From Acidimicrobiaceae bacterium (GTDB lineage Bacteria; Actinomycetota; Acidimicrobiia; Acidimicrobiales; RAAP-2): a stretch of DNA of 64,000 bases. The stretch covers positions 78,949 to 142,948 of the forward strand of contig PLON01000016.1 of NCBI GenBank assembly GCA_003142095.1. Direction: 5' to 3'. The notes beneath the pieces are model-generated. The model made no database searches, was not told the DNA's origin, and saw nothing but the letters and a program-made list of their open reading frames with translations. Both the position numbers and the translations under genes were made by a program. Below are positions 8,836 through 17,174 of the stretch, one piece after another; position 1 is the first letter of the stretch; each line of letters opens with the position of its first letter.

Positions 8836-9528
8836 GTGGAGAATGACTTCTCCGTGCGACAGGGGGCCACAGGACCGCCCGACTTCGATGAGGTTCCCGT
8901 TGAGCAGTCGAGCAAAGGCAAAGGTGCGCGCACCCGACTCAAGTTGGTCGAAGCGGCCGAAGAAGTGTTCAACACCTACGGTTACTACGACGCGTCGATT
9001 GTCAAAATCACCGAAGCAGCCGGAGTCGCTCAGGGAACCTTTTATGTGCATTTCCGCAGCAAGAAAGAGATTTTTGATGAGGTGGTCGCCGATCTCAACC
9101 GCCGCGTTCGCCACGCCATGTCCGAGGCAGCGAGAGGAGCGACGACGCGTCTGGAGGCCGAACGTCTTGGTTTTGCTGGGTTTTTTCGCTTCACGACAGA
9201 ACACCCGGCGCTATATCGAGTGATCCGCCAAGCCGAATTCGTCTCTCCGGGAGCGCTGCGCAGTCACTACGAGAAGGTGGCGGAGGGCTACGTCGCGCCG
9301 TTGCGCGAGGCGATGGTGGCGGGTGATGTCACTCCGGGCGACCCGGAGATCCTGGCGTGGTTACTCATGGCGATTGGCGAAGCCGTAGGACTTCGCTGGA
9401 TCATCTGGGACGAAGCGAAGGCTGTGCCTCCGGAGGTCTTTGACGAGATGATGGCGATCATCGCACGCATGCTCGGTGGCGAAACGAACGTCTCGTACGG
9501 TGACGGCGACACAGGCGACGCGAAATAG
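8836..9528 (+). CDS. TetR-family regulator next to an acyl-CoA ligase
   Basis: 230 aa from GTG 8836, chosen because CAGAGG (8825-8830) sits at correct spacing; GTG 8830 is an alternative. The N-terminal HTH (AGVAQGTFYVHFRSKKEIF) is typical TetR. The C-terminal half (GFFRFTTEHPALYRVIRQAEF) resembles the ligand domain of regulators of fatty acid degradation such as FadR/PfmR types, which bind acyl-CoA. Four nt separate its stop from the acyl-CoA ligase start, so it likely controls that operon. Confidence 0.87.
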   Translation: MENDFSVRQGATGPPDFDEVPVEQSSKGKGARTRLKLVEAAEEVFNTYGYYDASIVKITEAAGVAQGTFYVHFRSKKEIFDEVVADLNRRVRHAMSEAARGATTRLEAERLGFAGFFRFTTEHPALYRVIRQAEFVSPGALRSHYEKVAEGYVAPLREAMVAGDVTPGDPEILAWLLMAIGEAVGLRWIIWDEAKAVPPEVFDEMMAIIARMLGGETNVSYGDGDTGDAK

Positions 9529-9532
9529 GGCA

Positions 9533-11056
9533 ATGAGCGAGCAGGTCGAGACCCGTCACGTCATCGGTCGATGGATCGAGGAACGCGCACGACTGACGCC
9601 ACGACGAATCGCCATCGAATTCGACGATCGCACGATGTCCTATGGCGAACTCGACGCGCTTTCCACTGAATTCGCCCAGTCACTCCTTCACTACGGACTG
9701 ACACCCGGTGATCGCGTCGCCACCCTCAGCGGAAACCGTCCAGAGCACGTTGCGTTATTGTTCGCCTGCGCGAAAGCGGGTCTCATCATGGCGCCGTTGA
9801 ATTGGCGACTCACGGCACCCGAAATAGCCGCACAACTACAGACGTTCACCCCAGCACTCATCTGCGCGTCCGCAACACACCGGCCTCAAGTCGAGGACGC
9901 CCGTGCCTTGATGGTGAATGCGCCGCCAACGATCGACCTCGAACGGCTCGTCGAGGCATTGGGCCCCACTTCGATCGAACGTGAGTTGCCGCTCGTCCTC
10001 GACGACGACGGACTGCTCATCATCGCTACGTCGGGCACGACGGGCACGCCCAAGGGCGTGGTGTTGACCCACGCGAACTGCTTTTGGACCAACGTGAGTT
10101 TCGACCTCGCCGCACCGATGGGAGGCGACGACGTCGTTTTGCAGGTGCTGCCTCAGTTCCACGTGGGCGGGTGGAATGTGCAGCCCCTTCTCGCCTGGTG
10201 GAAGGGGGCGACTGTCATTCTTGAGCCCTCGTTCCAACCCGACCGCGTGCTCGACCTCATAAAAACCCGTCGCATCACCACGATGATGGGGGTTCCCGCG
10301 ACGTACTTGATGCTCGCGCAGCACCGGCGATTCGAAGAGGCCGACCTCACGAGTCTGCGTCGGGTGCTCGTCGGCGGCGCATCCATGCCCCGCGCTCTTA
10401 TCGAAGCGTGGCGGGCGCGGGGCGTCGACGTCATTCAAGGATACGGACTCACAGAAGCATCACCGAACGTCCTTTGCCTCGCACCGGAAGATGCCGAGTC
10501 ACATCTCGGTTCCGTCGGCAAACCCTACGCATACGTAGAGGTTGCGCTGCACAGCAGTCAGACGAACACGTTCGTTGTCGGCGAAGGCCGCGGTGAGATT
10601 TACGTCAAAGGCCCAAACGTCTTCCCCGGCTACTGGGACAACCCCGCCGCGACCATAACCGCGTTTGACGATGGATGGCTGCGTACAGGCGACGTGGCAG
10701 AACGTGACGACGCGGGGTACTACCGCATCTGCGGACGCGCAAAAGAGATGTTTGTCTCCGGCGGCGAGAACGTGTACCCAGCTGAAGTCGAACAGGTTCT
10801 CGCAGCGTACGATGACCTCGCCGACGCGGCGGTTGTCGCGATTGAGGATCCGCGCTGGGGTGAGACGGGCGTTGCCTTCGTCGTCGCGAAGCGTGACACG
10901 ATCTTGGACATTGTGAAGTTGACAGAGCACTGTCGTTCGAATCTCGCGCGCTACAAGGTGCCGAGTCAGTTTCGTGTAGTCAGTGAACTACCTCGATCGA
11001 CAGTCGGCAAGGTCGACAAAATTCGCCTCACGGCACTGGCACAGAACGAGCCTTAA
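9533..11056 (+). CDS. acyl-CoA synthetase (AMP-forming, FadD type)
   Basis: 507 aa from the ATG at 9533, directly behind the TetR stop; earlier in-frame codons are TetR shadow. ANL superfamily: P-loop IATSGTTGTPKGVVLTHAN, GYGLTEASP (A5 motif), GWLRTGDVAERDDAGYYRI (A7/A8) and the C-terminal catalytic lysine region RSTVGKVDK. It activates a carboxylic acid to its CoA thioester for beta-oxidation. Chain length cannot be told. Operon with the TetR regulator. Confidence 0.92.
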   Translation: MSEQVETRHVIGRWIEERARLTPRRIAIEFDDRTMSYGELDALSTEFAQSLLHYGLTPGDRVATLSGNRPEHVALLFACAKAGLIMAPLNWRLTAPEIAAQLQTFTPALICASATHRPQVEDARALMVNAPPTIDLERLVEALGPTSIERELPLVLDDDGLLIIATSGTTGTPKGVVLTHANCFWTNVSFDLAAPMGGDDVVLQVLPQFHVGGWNVQPLLAWWKGATVILEPSFQPDRVLDLIKTRRITTMMGVPATYLMLAQHRRFEEADLTSLRRVLVGGASMPRALIEAWRARGVDVIQGYGLTEASPNVLCLAPEDAESHLGSVGKPYAYVEVALHSSQTNTFVVGEGRGEIYVKGPNVFPGYWDNPAATITAFDDGWLRTGDVAERDDAGYYRICGRAKEMFVSGGENVYPAEVEQVLAAYDDLADAAVVAIEDPRWGETGVAFVVAKRDTILDIVKLTEHCRSNLARYKVPSQFRVVSELPRSTVGKVDKIRLTALAQNEP

Positions 11057-11122
11057 AAATATACTTTCATCAGGAATATTCTTACACCCTGCTCGGTGAT
11101 ATCGAGAGCGCACGACTCGCGG

Positions 11123-11512
11123 TCACGCGGACGCGGAGTCCTCGCCAAATCTCGTGCGGGCTAGTTCAAGAAATGGTGCGAGGCTCTCTGGATCAGCGAG
11201 CGAACTCAGTGTGACGGCACTCGCTGGATCCGTGAGTGCGAGTTCGGCGTAGTTCAGCGTGCCGCCGGGGAACCACCGAACACCCGTCACGGACGCAGTG
11301 TCTCTCTGCATGACGTCGATCGGTTCGTCGTACCAGTGCACGGCTGCCGTACGCGAGATCTCCGCCCAAAACGCTCCAGCGGTCCTTGCATCAACGGACC
11401 ATCGCCACGCTTCGTCGTACGATTCGAACTCACGCTCGTCGAGCATGGCCTGAAGATGCGAGGATCGTCGTCGATCTTCGGACGGAGTCTAGAGAACGTC
11501 TTGCGCCTTCAT
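11123..11512 (-). pseudogene. acetoacetyl-CoA synthetase remnant: both ends kept, middle deleted, early amber stop
   Basis: From ATG 11512 the frame reads MKAQDVL-stop-TPSEDRRR; the stop (TAG, 11491-11489) stands where the family has Trp in WTPS. After it come the typical acetyl/acetoacetyl-CoA synthetase N-terminal domain features YDEAWRWSVD and RWFPGGTLNYAE, and then, with no AMP-binding core, a tail SSLADPESLAPFLELA that matches the extreme C-terminus of acetoacetyl-CoA synthetases. About 130 codons remain of the roughly 650 usual. So a large in-frame internal deletion plus a nonsense mutation. The downstream ATG at 11446 could still give a 107-aa peptide. Confidence 0.75.
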
Positions 11513-11599
11513 GAAACGTGATGTGGATTGCGACGCGGCTCTTGCACCGATCTAGTTAAGCATCAATGAAGAAGGTCAACGCCACGGGCGATCCTTCCC

Positions 11600-12355
11600 C
11601 TAGCGGCGAATGGATCCTCCGCCACCACCACGGAGTCTCCCGAGAATGTTCAAGATTTCCAAGTAGAGCCAGATGAAACTGATGAGGAGACCAAACGCGC
11701 CGTACCAGTCGTATTCATGGCCGGCGCCCGACGCAATGAGCTTGTCAATGCGATCAAAGTCGAGCAAAAAGGTCGACGCCGCGACGGCGGCGAGCACTAA
11801 CGAGATGCCGATACCGAGTATTCCTCCCGAGCCGTCGAGGTCCGGTCCGCCAAAGGCCATCACGAGGAGTGTCGCTCCGTAAAAGACAATGGCGCCGAGA
11901 ACGGCCATGGTGATGATCCGAGTGAGTCGCGCCGTCACCTTGATGATTCCGGTCCCGTAGAGGAACCAGACGACCAGCGCTACCGCGAAAGTGGCGCCGA
12001 CGGCCTCAACGACGATCCCGTGGTACTGGGCGTTGTAGGCGGCAGAGATGACGCCGACAGCGAATCCCTCAAGAACCGCGTACACCACACCCAGCGATCG
12101 AGCCAACTTGGGTCGCGACATGATGGCGAACGACAGAAAAAGAGCCGTGATGATCGCGACCACCATGAGGGTCTCCGTATGGCTCGTGATCTGGGCAGCC
12201 ACTCCCTCGTGCCACCCGAATCCGGCGCCGACGAGCCCGAAAATGGTGAAGATGCCGAGGGCCCTCGCGACGCCCAAGCGAGTCATGCGCTGACTCGTGT
12301 CGTCCACGCTGGTGAAGTCCCGTATCCGTCGATCCGCTAAGGCTGGATTGGCCAT
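11600..12355 (-). CDS. Bax inhibitor-1/YccA family membrane protein
   Basis: 251 aa with seven hydrophobic segments. The N-terminus MANPAL and the FLLDFDRIDKLIASGA loop are typical of the actinobacterial YccA/BI-1 (TMBIM) group. The C-terminal IWLYLEILNILGRLRGGGGG tail is also characteristic. Members act as pH-sensitive calcium leak channels or membrane-stress proteins; the bacterial role is poorly known. GGAGAG precedes the ATG. Single gene, divergent from the DHA2 exporter. Confidence 0.9.
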   Translation of the reverse strand: MANPALADRRIRDFTSVDDTSQRMTRLGVARALGIFTIFGLVGAGFGWHEGVAAQITSHTETLMVVAIITALFLSFAIMSRPKLARSLGVVYAVLEGFAVGVISAAYNAQYHGIVVEAVGATFAVALVVWFLYGTGIIKVTARLTRIITMAVLGAIVFYGATLLVMAFGGPDLDGSGGILGIGISLVLAAVAASTFLLDFDRIDKLIASGAGHEYDWYGAFGLLISFIWLYLEILNILGRLRGGGGGSIRR

Positions 12356-12662
12356 TGTTGCTCTCCGTTCGCTGTTTGCACAGTGCTGATGATTTTAATC
12401 TCGTCGAACGCAGATCACGGCCGAAGAGTCACCAAATGGCCGCTCAGGCTCGTTTGAGGGGCAACTCGGCATCAGTCAGGAACTCATCGGGCCTCCGAAT
12501 TCCTCGCGTACAGACAGCGCTAGCCCGCATCACGTCGAAGCCCTTCACCATCATTTCGACGGTGCCAGCCTCGTCACGTCCATCTCGTCGTGATTGTCGT
12601 ACGTCAGACCACGTAGTATCCCTATACGGAGAGGTCACTCCGTTTAGACAACGGAGAGAGCG
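12356..12662. other. divergent promoter region between BI-1 gene and DHA2 exporter
   Basis: 307 nt. The right part carries a probable exporter promoter (TTGTCG 12594-12599, 17 nt, TATCCC 12617-12622) and the palindrome at 12626-12643. A 64-codon minus-strand frame (12444-12638) has no recognisable family and its ATG lies inside the palindrome, so it is not called. Nothing else seen. Confidence 0.45.
12626..12643. promoter_or_regulatory. inverted repeat, likely TetR operator of the exporter operon
   Basis: ACGGAG-N6-CTCCGT, perfect 6-bp arms, directly downstream of the putative -10 and 19 nt before the exporter ATG. The TetR gene is co-transcribed with the exporter (7 nt apart), the standard layout for local repression. 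Confidence 0.5.
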
Positions 12663-14132
12663 ATGGCACTGGATAAGGCTCGGCGGCCATATCAGGCAAC
12701 GTACGTCGTACTGGCGCTCGCAGTTGGTGGATACGCGTTGTTGCAGTCACTGGTCATACCGGTGCTCCCGACGATCGAAGCCGGACTTCGAACTTCGCAG
12801 AACACGGTGACGTGGGTGCTTACCGCGTACCTGTTGTCGGCTGCAATTTTCACACCCATCATGGGCCGACTCGGCGACATGTACGGCAAAGAACGGCTGC
12901 TCGTCCTCACGTTGGTGGCGCTCACGGTCGGATCTCTGATGGCCGCGATTGCAAGTTCGATCTCACTGATGATCGTGGCCCGAGTCATTCAGGGAATCGG
13001 TGGCGGCGTCCTTCCTTTGTCGTTCGGGCTTATCCGCGACGAGTTCCCAAAGGAAAAGGTGATGGGCGCGGTTGGCGTCATTGCGGCGTTAGCTGCCGCG
13101 GGCGCAGGACTGGGCATCGTGCTCGCTGGTCCTATCGTGGACGCGCTGGACTATCACTGGTTGTTCTGGGTTCCTATGATCGTCATGGCCATTGTTACTG
13201 TCGCCGCCCATCTGATCGTCCCAGAGTCGCGCATTCGCACGCCCGGAACTCTCAGTTGGCCAGGCTTGATTCTGCTCTCGGCGTGGCTCGTGGCACTAAT
13301 ACTCGGAATCAGCGAGGCACCGACGTGGGGCTGGGGCTCGACGAGTGTCATCGGTCTCTTGATCGGCGCAGTGGTCCTCGCCGTGGTGTGGGTACTCGTC
13401 GAAGCTCGTTCCGCGCACCCGCTCATCGACATGCACATGATGCGAATTCCTGCGGTATGGACGACAAATCTCGTGGCGTTGCTGCTCGGTGTTGGAATGT
13501 ACGCGGTCTTCGCATTCTTGCCCGAGTTCCTCCAAACCCCAGCGTCCGCGGGCTACGGCTTCGGTGTCAGTATCACCGTCTCGGGACTGATTCTCCTGCC
13601 AGCAAGTGTCTTCATGTTCGCCTTTGGCATGCTGTCGGGACCCCTCTCGAAGCGCTTCGGCAGCAAGTCGGTTCTCGTTACCGGACTCGTGGTCGGCGTC
13701 GTCACTTTTGCTCTACTCACCTTTGCTCACGCGGCCGAGTGGGAGATTCTCCTCGCTATGGTCGTGGAAGGAATCGGCTTCGGCCTTGCCTTTGCGTCGA
13801 TGTCCGCGCTCGTAGTAGTGGCCGTTCCCCCCGAGCAGACGGGCGTCGCGAGCGGCATGAACGCGAACATTCGCACTATTGGCGGTTCTATTGGCGCCGC
13901 GGTGATGAGCAGCATCGTGACCTCAGGCGTGCGTGCCGGCGGGATTCCTCGCGAGTCCGGCTATACCCACGGCTTTGCATTGTTGACCGTTGCCGCCATC
14001 GCCGCAGCGATCGCCGCCTTGTTCGTTCCCGGACGGTTGCGCCCACCGGCGTTGCCGACCGAAACCACGATGCCCCACGCCGAGCTCGGTATCGTCGCCG
14101 GCGGCACCCTCGTTGGCGACGAATCCGAGTGA
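12663..14132 (+). CDS. MFS multidrug exporter, DHA2 (14-TMS) family
   Basis: 489 aa with about 14 hydrophobic segments. Motif A GRLGDMYGKERLL follows TMS2. The motif C-like stretch AAAGAGLGIVLAGPIVD marks a proton-drug antiporter. Good GGAGAG site before the ATG. It expels toxic compounds from the cytosol; substrate unknown. Operon with the following TetR repressor, 7 nt downstream. Confidence 0.9.
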   Translation: MALDKARRPYQATYVVLALAVGGYALLQSLVIPVLPTIEAGLRTSQNTVTWVLTAYLLSAAIFTPIMGRLGDMYGKERLLVLTLVALTVGSLMAAIASSISLMIVARVIQGIGGGVLPLSFGLIRDEFPKEKVMGAVGVIAALAAAGAGLGIVLAGPIVDALDYHWLFWVPMIVMAIVTVAAHLIVPESRIRTPGTLSWPGLILLSAWLVALILGISEAPTWGWGSTSVIGLLIGAVVLAVVWVLVEARSAHPLIDMHMMRIPAVWTTNLVALLLGVGMYAVFAFLPEFLQTPASAGYGFGVSITVSGLILLPASVFMFAFGMLSGPLSKRFGSKSVLVTGLVVGVVTFALLTFAHAAEWEILLAMVVEGIGFGLAFASMSALVVVAVPPEQTGVASGMNANIRTIGGSIGAAVMSSIVTSGVRAGGIPRESGYTHGFALLTVAAIAAAIAALFVPGRLRPPALPTETTMPHAELGIVAGGTLVGDESE

Positions 14133-14139
14133 GCCGCTC

Positions 14140-14769
14140 ATGAACGCCACCAGCACCATACGACCCTTGCGAAAGGACGCAGCCCGACACCGCGAACAAC
14201 TCCTCGCGGCGGCCGTGCAGGTGTTCGATCAACACGGCTTAGACGCCAGCGTCACTGAAATTGCCCGAGTCGCCGGTGTGGGTATCGGTACTCTCTACCG
14301 GCGTTTTCCCAGCAAAGAGGCGCTGATTGACACTTTGGTCCACGAAGTCCTCAATGCCACGATCCAAATGGCGCGCGACGCCGCCACATCACGCGACGGC
14401 ACCGGACTCGAAAAATTCTTGATGGCGTCCGGCGCCTACCAAGCCGAGCACGTGGGATGCCTTCCTCGACTTTGGAACACGGATCACGAAATGGTGAAAC
14501 TCGCCCGCCGGCTCATCGCACGACTTCTGCTCGACGCGAAGAGGCACCATCGGATTCGACACGACCTCACAAGTACTGACGTGGCACTTGCGATGTTTTC
14601 CATCAATGGTGTTCTTGAAGCGATGCATCCCCTCGCCCCGGATGCTTGGCGACGGCACCTCGACGTCCTGATCGCAGGCATGCGGCCGGCGGCGACAGAT
14701 CTCCCCCACCGGGCTCTCAGTCCTGGAAGCCTCGACAAGGTTCTGGAAATGCGTAAGTCAGCGTCCTAG
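14140..14769 (+). CDS. TetR-family repressor of the DHA2 exporter
   Basis: 209 aa from ATG 14140; the longer open frame upstream is exporter shadow. HTH: VTEIARVAGVGIGTLYRRFPSKEALI. C-terminal domain resembles the SCO4008-type TetR_C group. Its position behind the exporter and the palindrome at 12626 point to autoregulation of the two-gene operon. Confidence 0.88.
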   Translation: MNATSTIRPLRKDAARHREQLLAAAVQVFDQHGLDASVTEIARVAGVGIGTLYRRFPSKEALIDTLVHEVLNATIQMARDAATSRDGTGLEKFLMASGAYQAEHVGCLPRLWNTDHEMVKLARRLIARLLLDAKRHHRIRHDLTSTDVALAMFSINGVLEAMHPLAPDAWRRHLDVLIAGMRPAATDLPHRALSPGSLDKVLEMRKSAS

Positions 14770-14852
14770 GCAGTGGGAACCACCATCCAATAGATCGCCG
14801 AGTCGACCGCAAAGTACGGCATTAATCCGTCGCCTTAAGAGCACCAGACTCA

Positions 14853-15431
14853 CTATTTGATCGAGCCCGCTCTCGTCGCCTCGGGCACCTCGACGAGCGC
14901 TCCACTGCGCACGTCGTACACGTAGCCATAGATCGGGATGTTGCCAGGCACGAGTGGGTGACGGCGAACACGCTCGACGTCCTCGACAACGGCGTGGTTC
15001 GTGTCAGAGATGGTTAGCCAATCAATGAACGCTGCTTCCTCAGAGCCGGGGCCGGTGCCGACGTCGAAAAATCCTTCGGCACCAAGTGAGGCGGTCTCTA
15101 GGCTCTTTGCGAGGAGACCACGTATGACCTCGTCGGTGAAGAACTCCATGCCGCAGTCGCTGTGGTGAATGATGAACCACTCCTTGGTACCGAGCAGTTT
15201 GTACGAGATGACGAGCGAGCGGATGGCGTCATCACTCGCCCGGCCACCGGCGTTGCGGATGACGTGAGCATCACCCTCGGAGAGTCCCGCGTACTTCGCC
15301 GGATCCAAACGGGCGTCCATGCACGTGAGGATCGCAAAGTGTCGAGCGGGAGGCAGCGCCAACTGACTTTTGTCGCCAAAATTGTCCACATATTTTTTAT
15401 TTGCAGCTAAGACCTCGTCGAGTACGGCCAT
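14853..15431 (-). CDS. beta-carbonic anhydrase, small mycobacterial CanA type
   Basis: 192 aa. Interconverts CO2 and bicarbonate with a zinc ion. Zinc ligands and partners fit the family spacing: Cys37, Asp39 and Arg41 in CMDARLD, His90 and Cys93 in HHSDCG. The arrangement closely follows M. tuberculosis Rv1284, with about 30 extra residues. AAAGGAG precedes the ATG. Single gene, divergent from a small membrane protein. Confidence 0.92.
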   Translation of the reverse strand: MAVLDEVLAANKKYVDNFGDKSQLALPPARHFAILTCMDARLDPAKYAGLSEGDAHVIRNAGGRASDDAIRSLVISYKLLGTKEWFIIHHSDCGMEFFTDEVIRGLLAKSLETASLGAEGFFDVGTGPGSEEAAFIDWLTISDTNHAVVEDVERVRRHPLVPGNIPIYGYVYDVRSGALVEVPEATRAGSIK

Positions 15432-15482
15432 GGTGCTCCTTTCGCCAGAACCGAGTCGAACGTCGGCTCCGTATCCTTATAG

Positions 15483-15510
15483 TTGACTTTCTCCATCTGA
15501 TTAGTAGAGT
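15483..15510 (+). promoter_or_regulatory. sigma70-type promoter for the 187-aa membrane protein
   Basis: TTGACT (15483-15488), 16-nt spacer, TAGAGT (15505-15510), about 70 nt before the ATG at 15585. Confidence 0.45.
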
Positions 15511-15584
15511 ACCATAACCAGGTCAATCGTGCCCAGCGCAGGTTTCACGTGTCGTACGCGGAGAAGACCCAAAAGGAGAAGAAA

Positions 15585-16148
15585 ATGACCCGCAGAGTCT
15601 TTTACTGGCCAATCTTGATCATCGGTGTGCTGATGATCGTCTTACCGTTCGCAATCTCGCTTCCCAGCAAGGCCAGCGCCGGACAAGCGATGCTCGATAA
15701 TTTTCATCCCATCATGCAGCCCGCCAGTGTCAAGGTGACGGTGGACCTCTACGAGAACACGTTCCTCGAGCTGAAGCCGGTCGCCACCGGAGGCATTGCG
15801 GCCGCTAGCGAGATAAACGGTCTCGTCCAGGGACTCAGCACGGCTCTGCACATGACGCCTACCCAGTTGGACCAGTTTCTGGGAGCCAAGTACCCGGCGT
15901 TCGCGCAGTTGCTCGCGAGCTTTCCCAAGCTGGTTCCTGTTTTCTCGCAGGTCGGTCCGGGACTAGCGCACTACAAGCCGCTCATCGACACGATGCAATC
16001 AAACGTGTCGAACTACCAACAGGTGGATAGTTTGCCGAACTTTCGCCTCTTCATTTGGTTCTTCGAAATACCCGGCGTCTTGATCGCGATCTTCGCACTG
16101 CTAGGCCTTGTAGTGGGTAGGCAACGCCGTCACGATACGACACCGTAA
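15585..16148 (+). CDS. membrane-anchored hypothetical protein with extracytoplasmic central domain
   Basis: 187 aa from ATG 15585, preceded by AAGGAGA; an earlier in-frame start at 15549 lacks such a site. One N-terminal transmembrane segment (WPILIIGVLMIVLPFAI), a predicted extracytoplasmic domain of about 120 residues rich in helices, and a second C-terminal segment (FFEIPGVLIAIFALLGLVVG) with a basic tail. The outside-loop topology resembles small actinobacterial surface proteins of unknown role. No family recognised. Confidence 0.75.
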   Translation: MTRRVFYWPILIIGVLMIVLPFAISLPSKASAGQAMLDNFHPIMQPASVKVTVDLYENTFLELKPVATGGIAAASEINGLVQGLSTALHMTPTQLDQFLGAKYPAFAQLLASFPKLVPVFSQVGPGLAHYKPLIDTMQSNVSNYQQVDSLPNFRLFIWFFEIPGVLIAIFALLGLVVGRQRRHDTTP

Positions 16149-16165
16149 CGGACGGCGGCGCTACG

Positions 16166-16208
16166 CGTGGGTGGGCCCGGGGCCACGACGTCCCGGCACC
16201 CACCCACG
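16166..16208. terminator. GC-rich hairpin between convergent genes
   Basis: CGTGGGTGGGCCCGGG pairs with CCCGGCACCCACCCACG across a 10-nt loop with one small bulge. It lies exactly between the convergent stops at 16148 and 16215. There is no T-run, so it may work by stalling or with Rho, in both directions. Confidence 0.6.
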
Positions 16209-16214
16209 GACTCG

Positions 16215-17096
16215 TCAGGCCGGTTGGTCGCCCTTTAAGGTCACGCGCTGGATGAGCCAGTGTTGCTTGCCAAAGTCGCCAACGACCGCGTGCTGGGTCG
16301 AACGGTTATCCCAGAAGCCCACGTCACCGGCTGTCCAGTGATAGCGGACCGTGAACTCCGGACGAACCGAGTGCTCGTAGAGAAATCTCAACAACACGTC
16401 ACTCTCGCGTCGATCGAGTTCGACGATATGCGAGGTAAAACCCGGGTTAACGAAGAGCACTTTCTCGCCCGTTTCGGGGTGCGTGCGAACGACCGGGTGA
16501 GTGACCGGCTCGAGCTCCTCAAACTGCTTGCCTTCCCACTTTGCCTTGCCGAACTGCTTTAGCGCGTTCTTGAACGTGTCGCGGCCGTCGTGCACCGCGT
16601 GCAACGTCGACAAGTAGTCCTGGAGCGACGGGCTCAAGTCACGCAGAGCGGCGCCCTGGTCCGACCACATCGTGTCTCCGCCCGAGGGAGGTATGACCTT
16701 CGCGTTCAGAATCGACCCGAGCGGCGGGCGCTTGACGAATGTGACGTCGGTGTGCCAGTCAATACCTTGTCGACGGTTTGACACGTCGCCGTAGGTGGCG
16801 TACAACTCTCTCGCCTTGGTGTAGTCAATCTCAAAAATATTGGGATACCCGGCGATCCCGGGAATGACGGGATGACCCTCGGTCGCTGTGCCGAAGTACG
16901 CCGCGAAGGCGAGGTGGGAATCAGGGTCGAGGAACTGATCTGGGAAGAACACGACCTTTCGCTCCAGCCACACCTGGCGAACGGCGGCCACGGTGGCGTC
17001 GTCGAGATCGCGCAGGTCAAGGCCACGGATAACCGCGCCGATCGATCCCGACAACCACTCGATGTCTAGCTTCACTTCTCTATCGATCACAGTCAC
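16215..17096 (-). CDS. tauD: TauD/TfdA-family 2-oxoglutarate dioxygenase (sulfonate or sulfate ester)
   Basis: 293 aa. Fe(II)/2-oxoglutarate oxygenase that splits taurine-like sulfonates or alkyl sulfates to sulfite or sulfate. Iron ligands H115-x-D117 (DWHTDVTF) and distal His269 with the 2-oxoglutarate Arg284 are in place. GTG start with AAAGGAG. It ends the ssu cluster, 78 nt behind the flavin monooxygenase, which supports a desulfonation role. A herbicide-type (TfdA) substrate is possible. Confidence 0.88.
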   Translation of the reverse strand: MTVIDREVKLDIEWLSGSIGAVIRGLDLRDLDDATVAAVRQVWLERKVVFFPDQFLDPDSHLAFAAYFGTATEGHPVIPGIAGYPNIFEIDYTKARELYATYGDVSNRRQGIDWHTDVTFVKRPPLGSILNAKVIPPSGGDTMWSDQGAALRDLSPSLQDYLSTLHAVHDGRDTFKNALKQFGKAKWEGKQFEELEPVTHPVVRTHPETGEKVLFVNPGFTSHIVELDRRESDVLLRFLYEHSVRPEFTVRYHWTAGDVGFWDNRSTQHAVVGDFGKQHWLIQRVTLKGDQPA

Positions 17097-17174
17097 GATC
17101 GACTCCTTTCACTCGCGCAGCACTCTGCTGCGACTCTCTGTAACAAGAACTCAACAGTTGGGAACTCTTTCCGT

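Noticed and set aside
12812..14143. 443-codon frame overlapping the DHA2 exporter
   Set aside because: Arg-rich shadow of the exporter in another frame, with no domain similarity.
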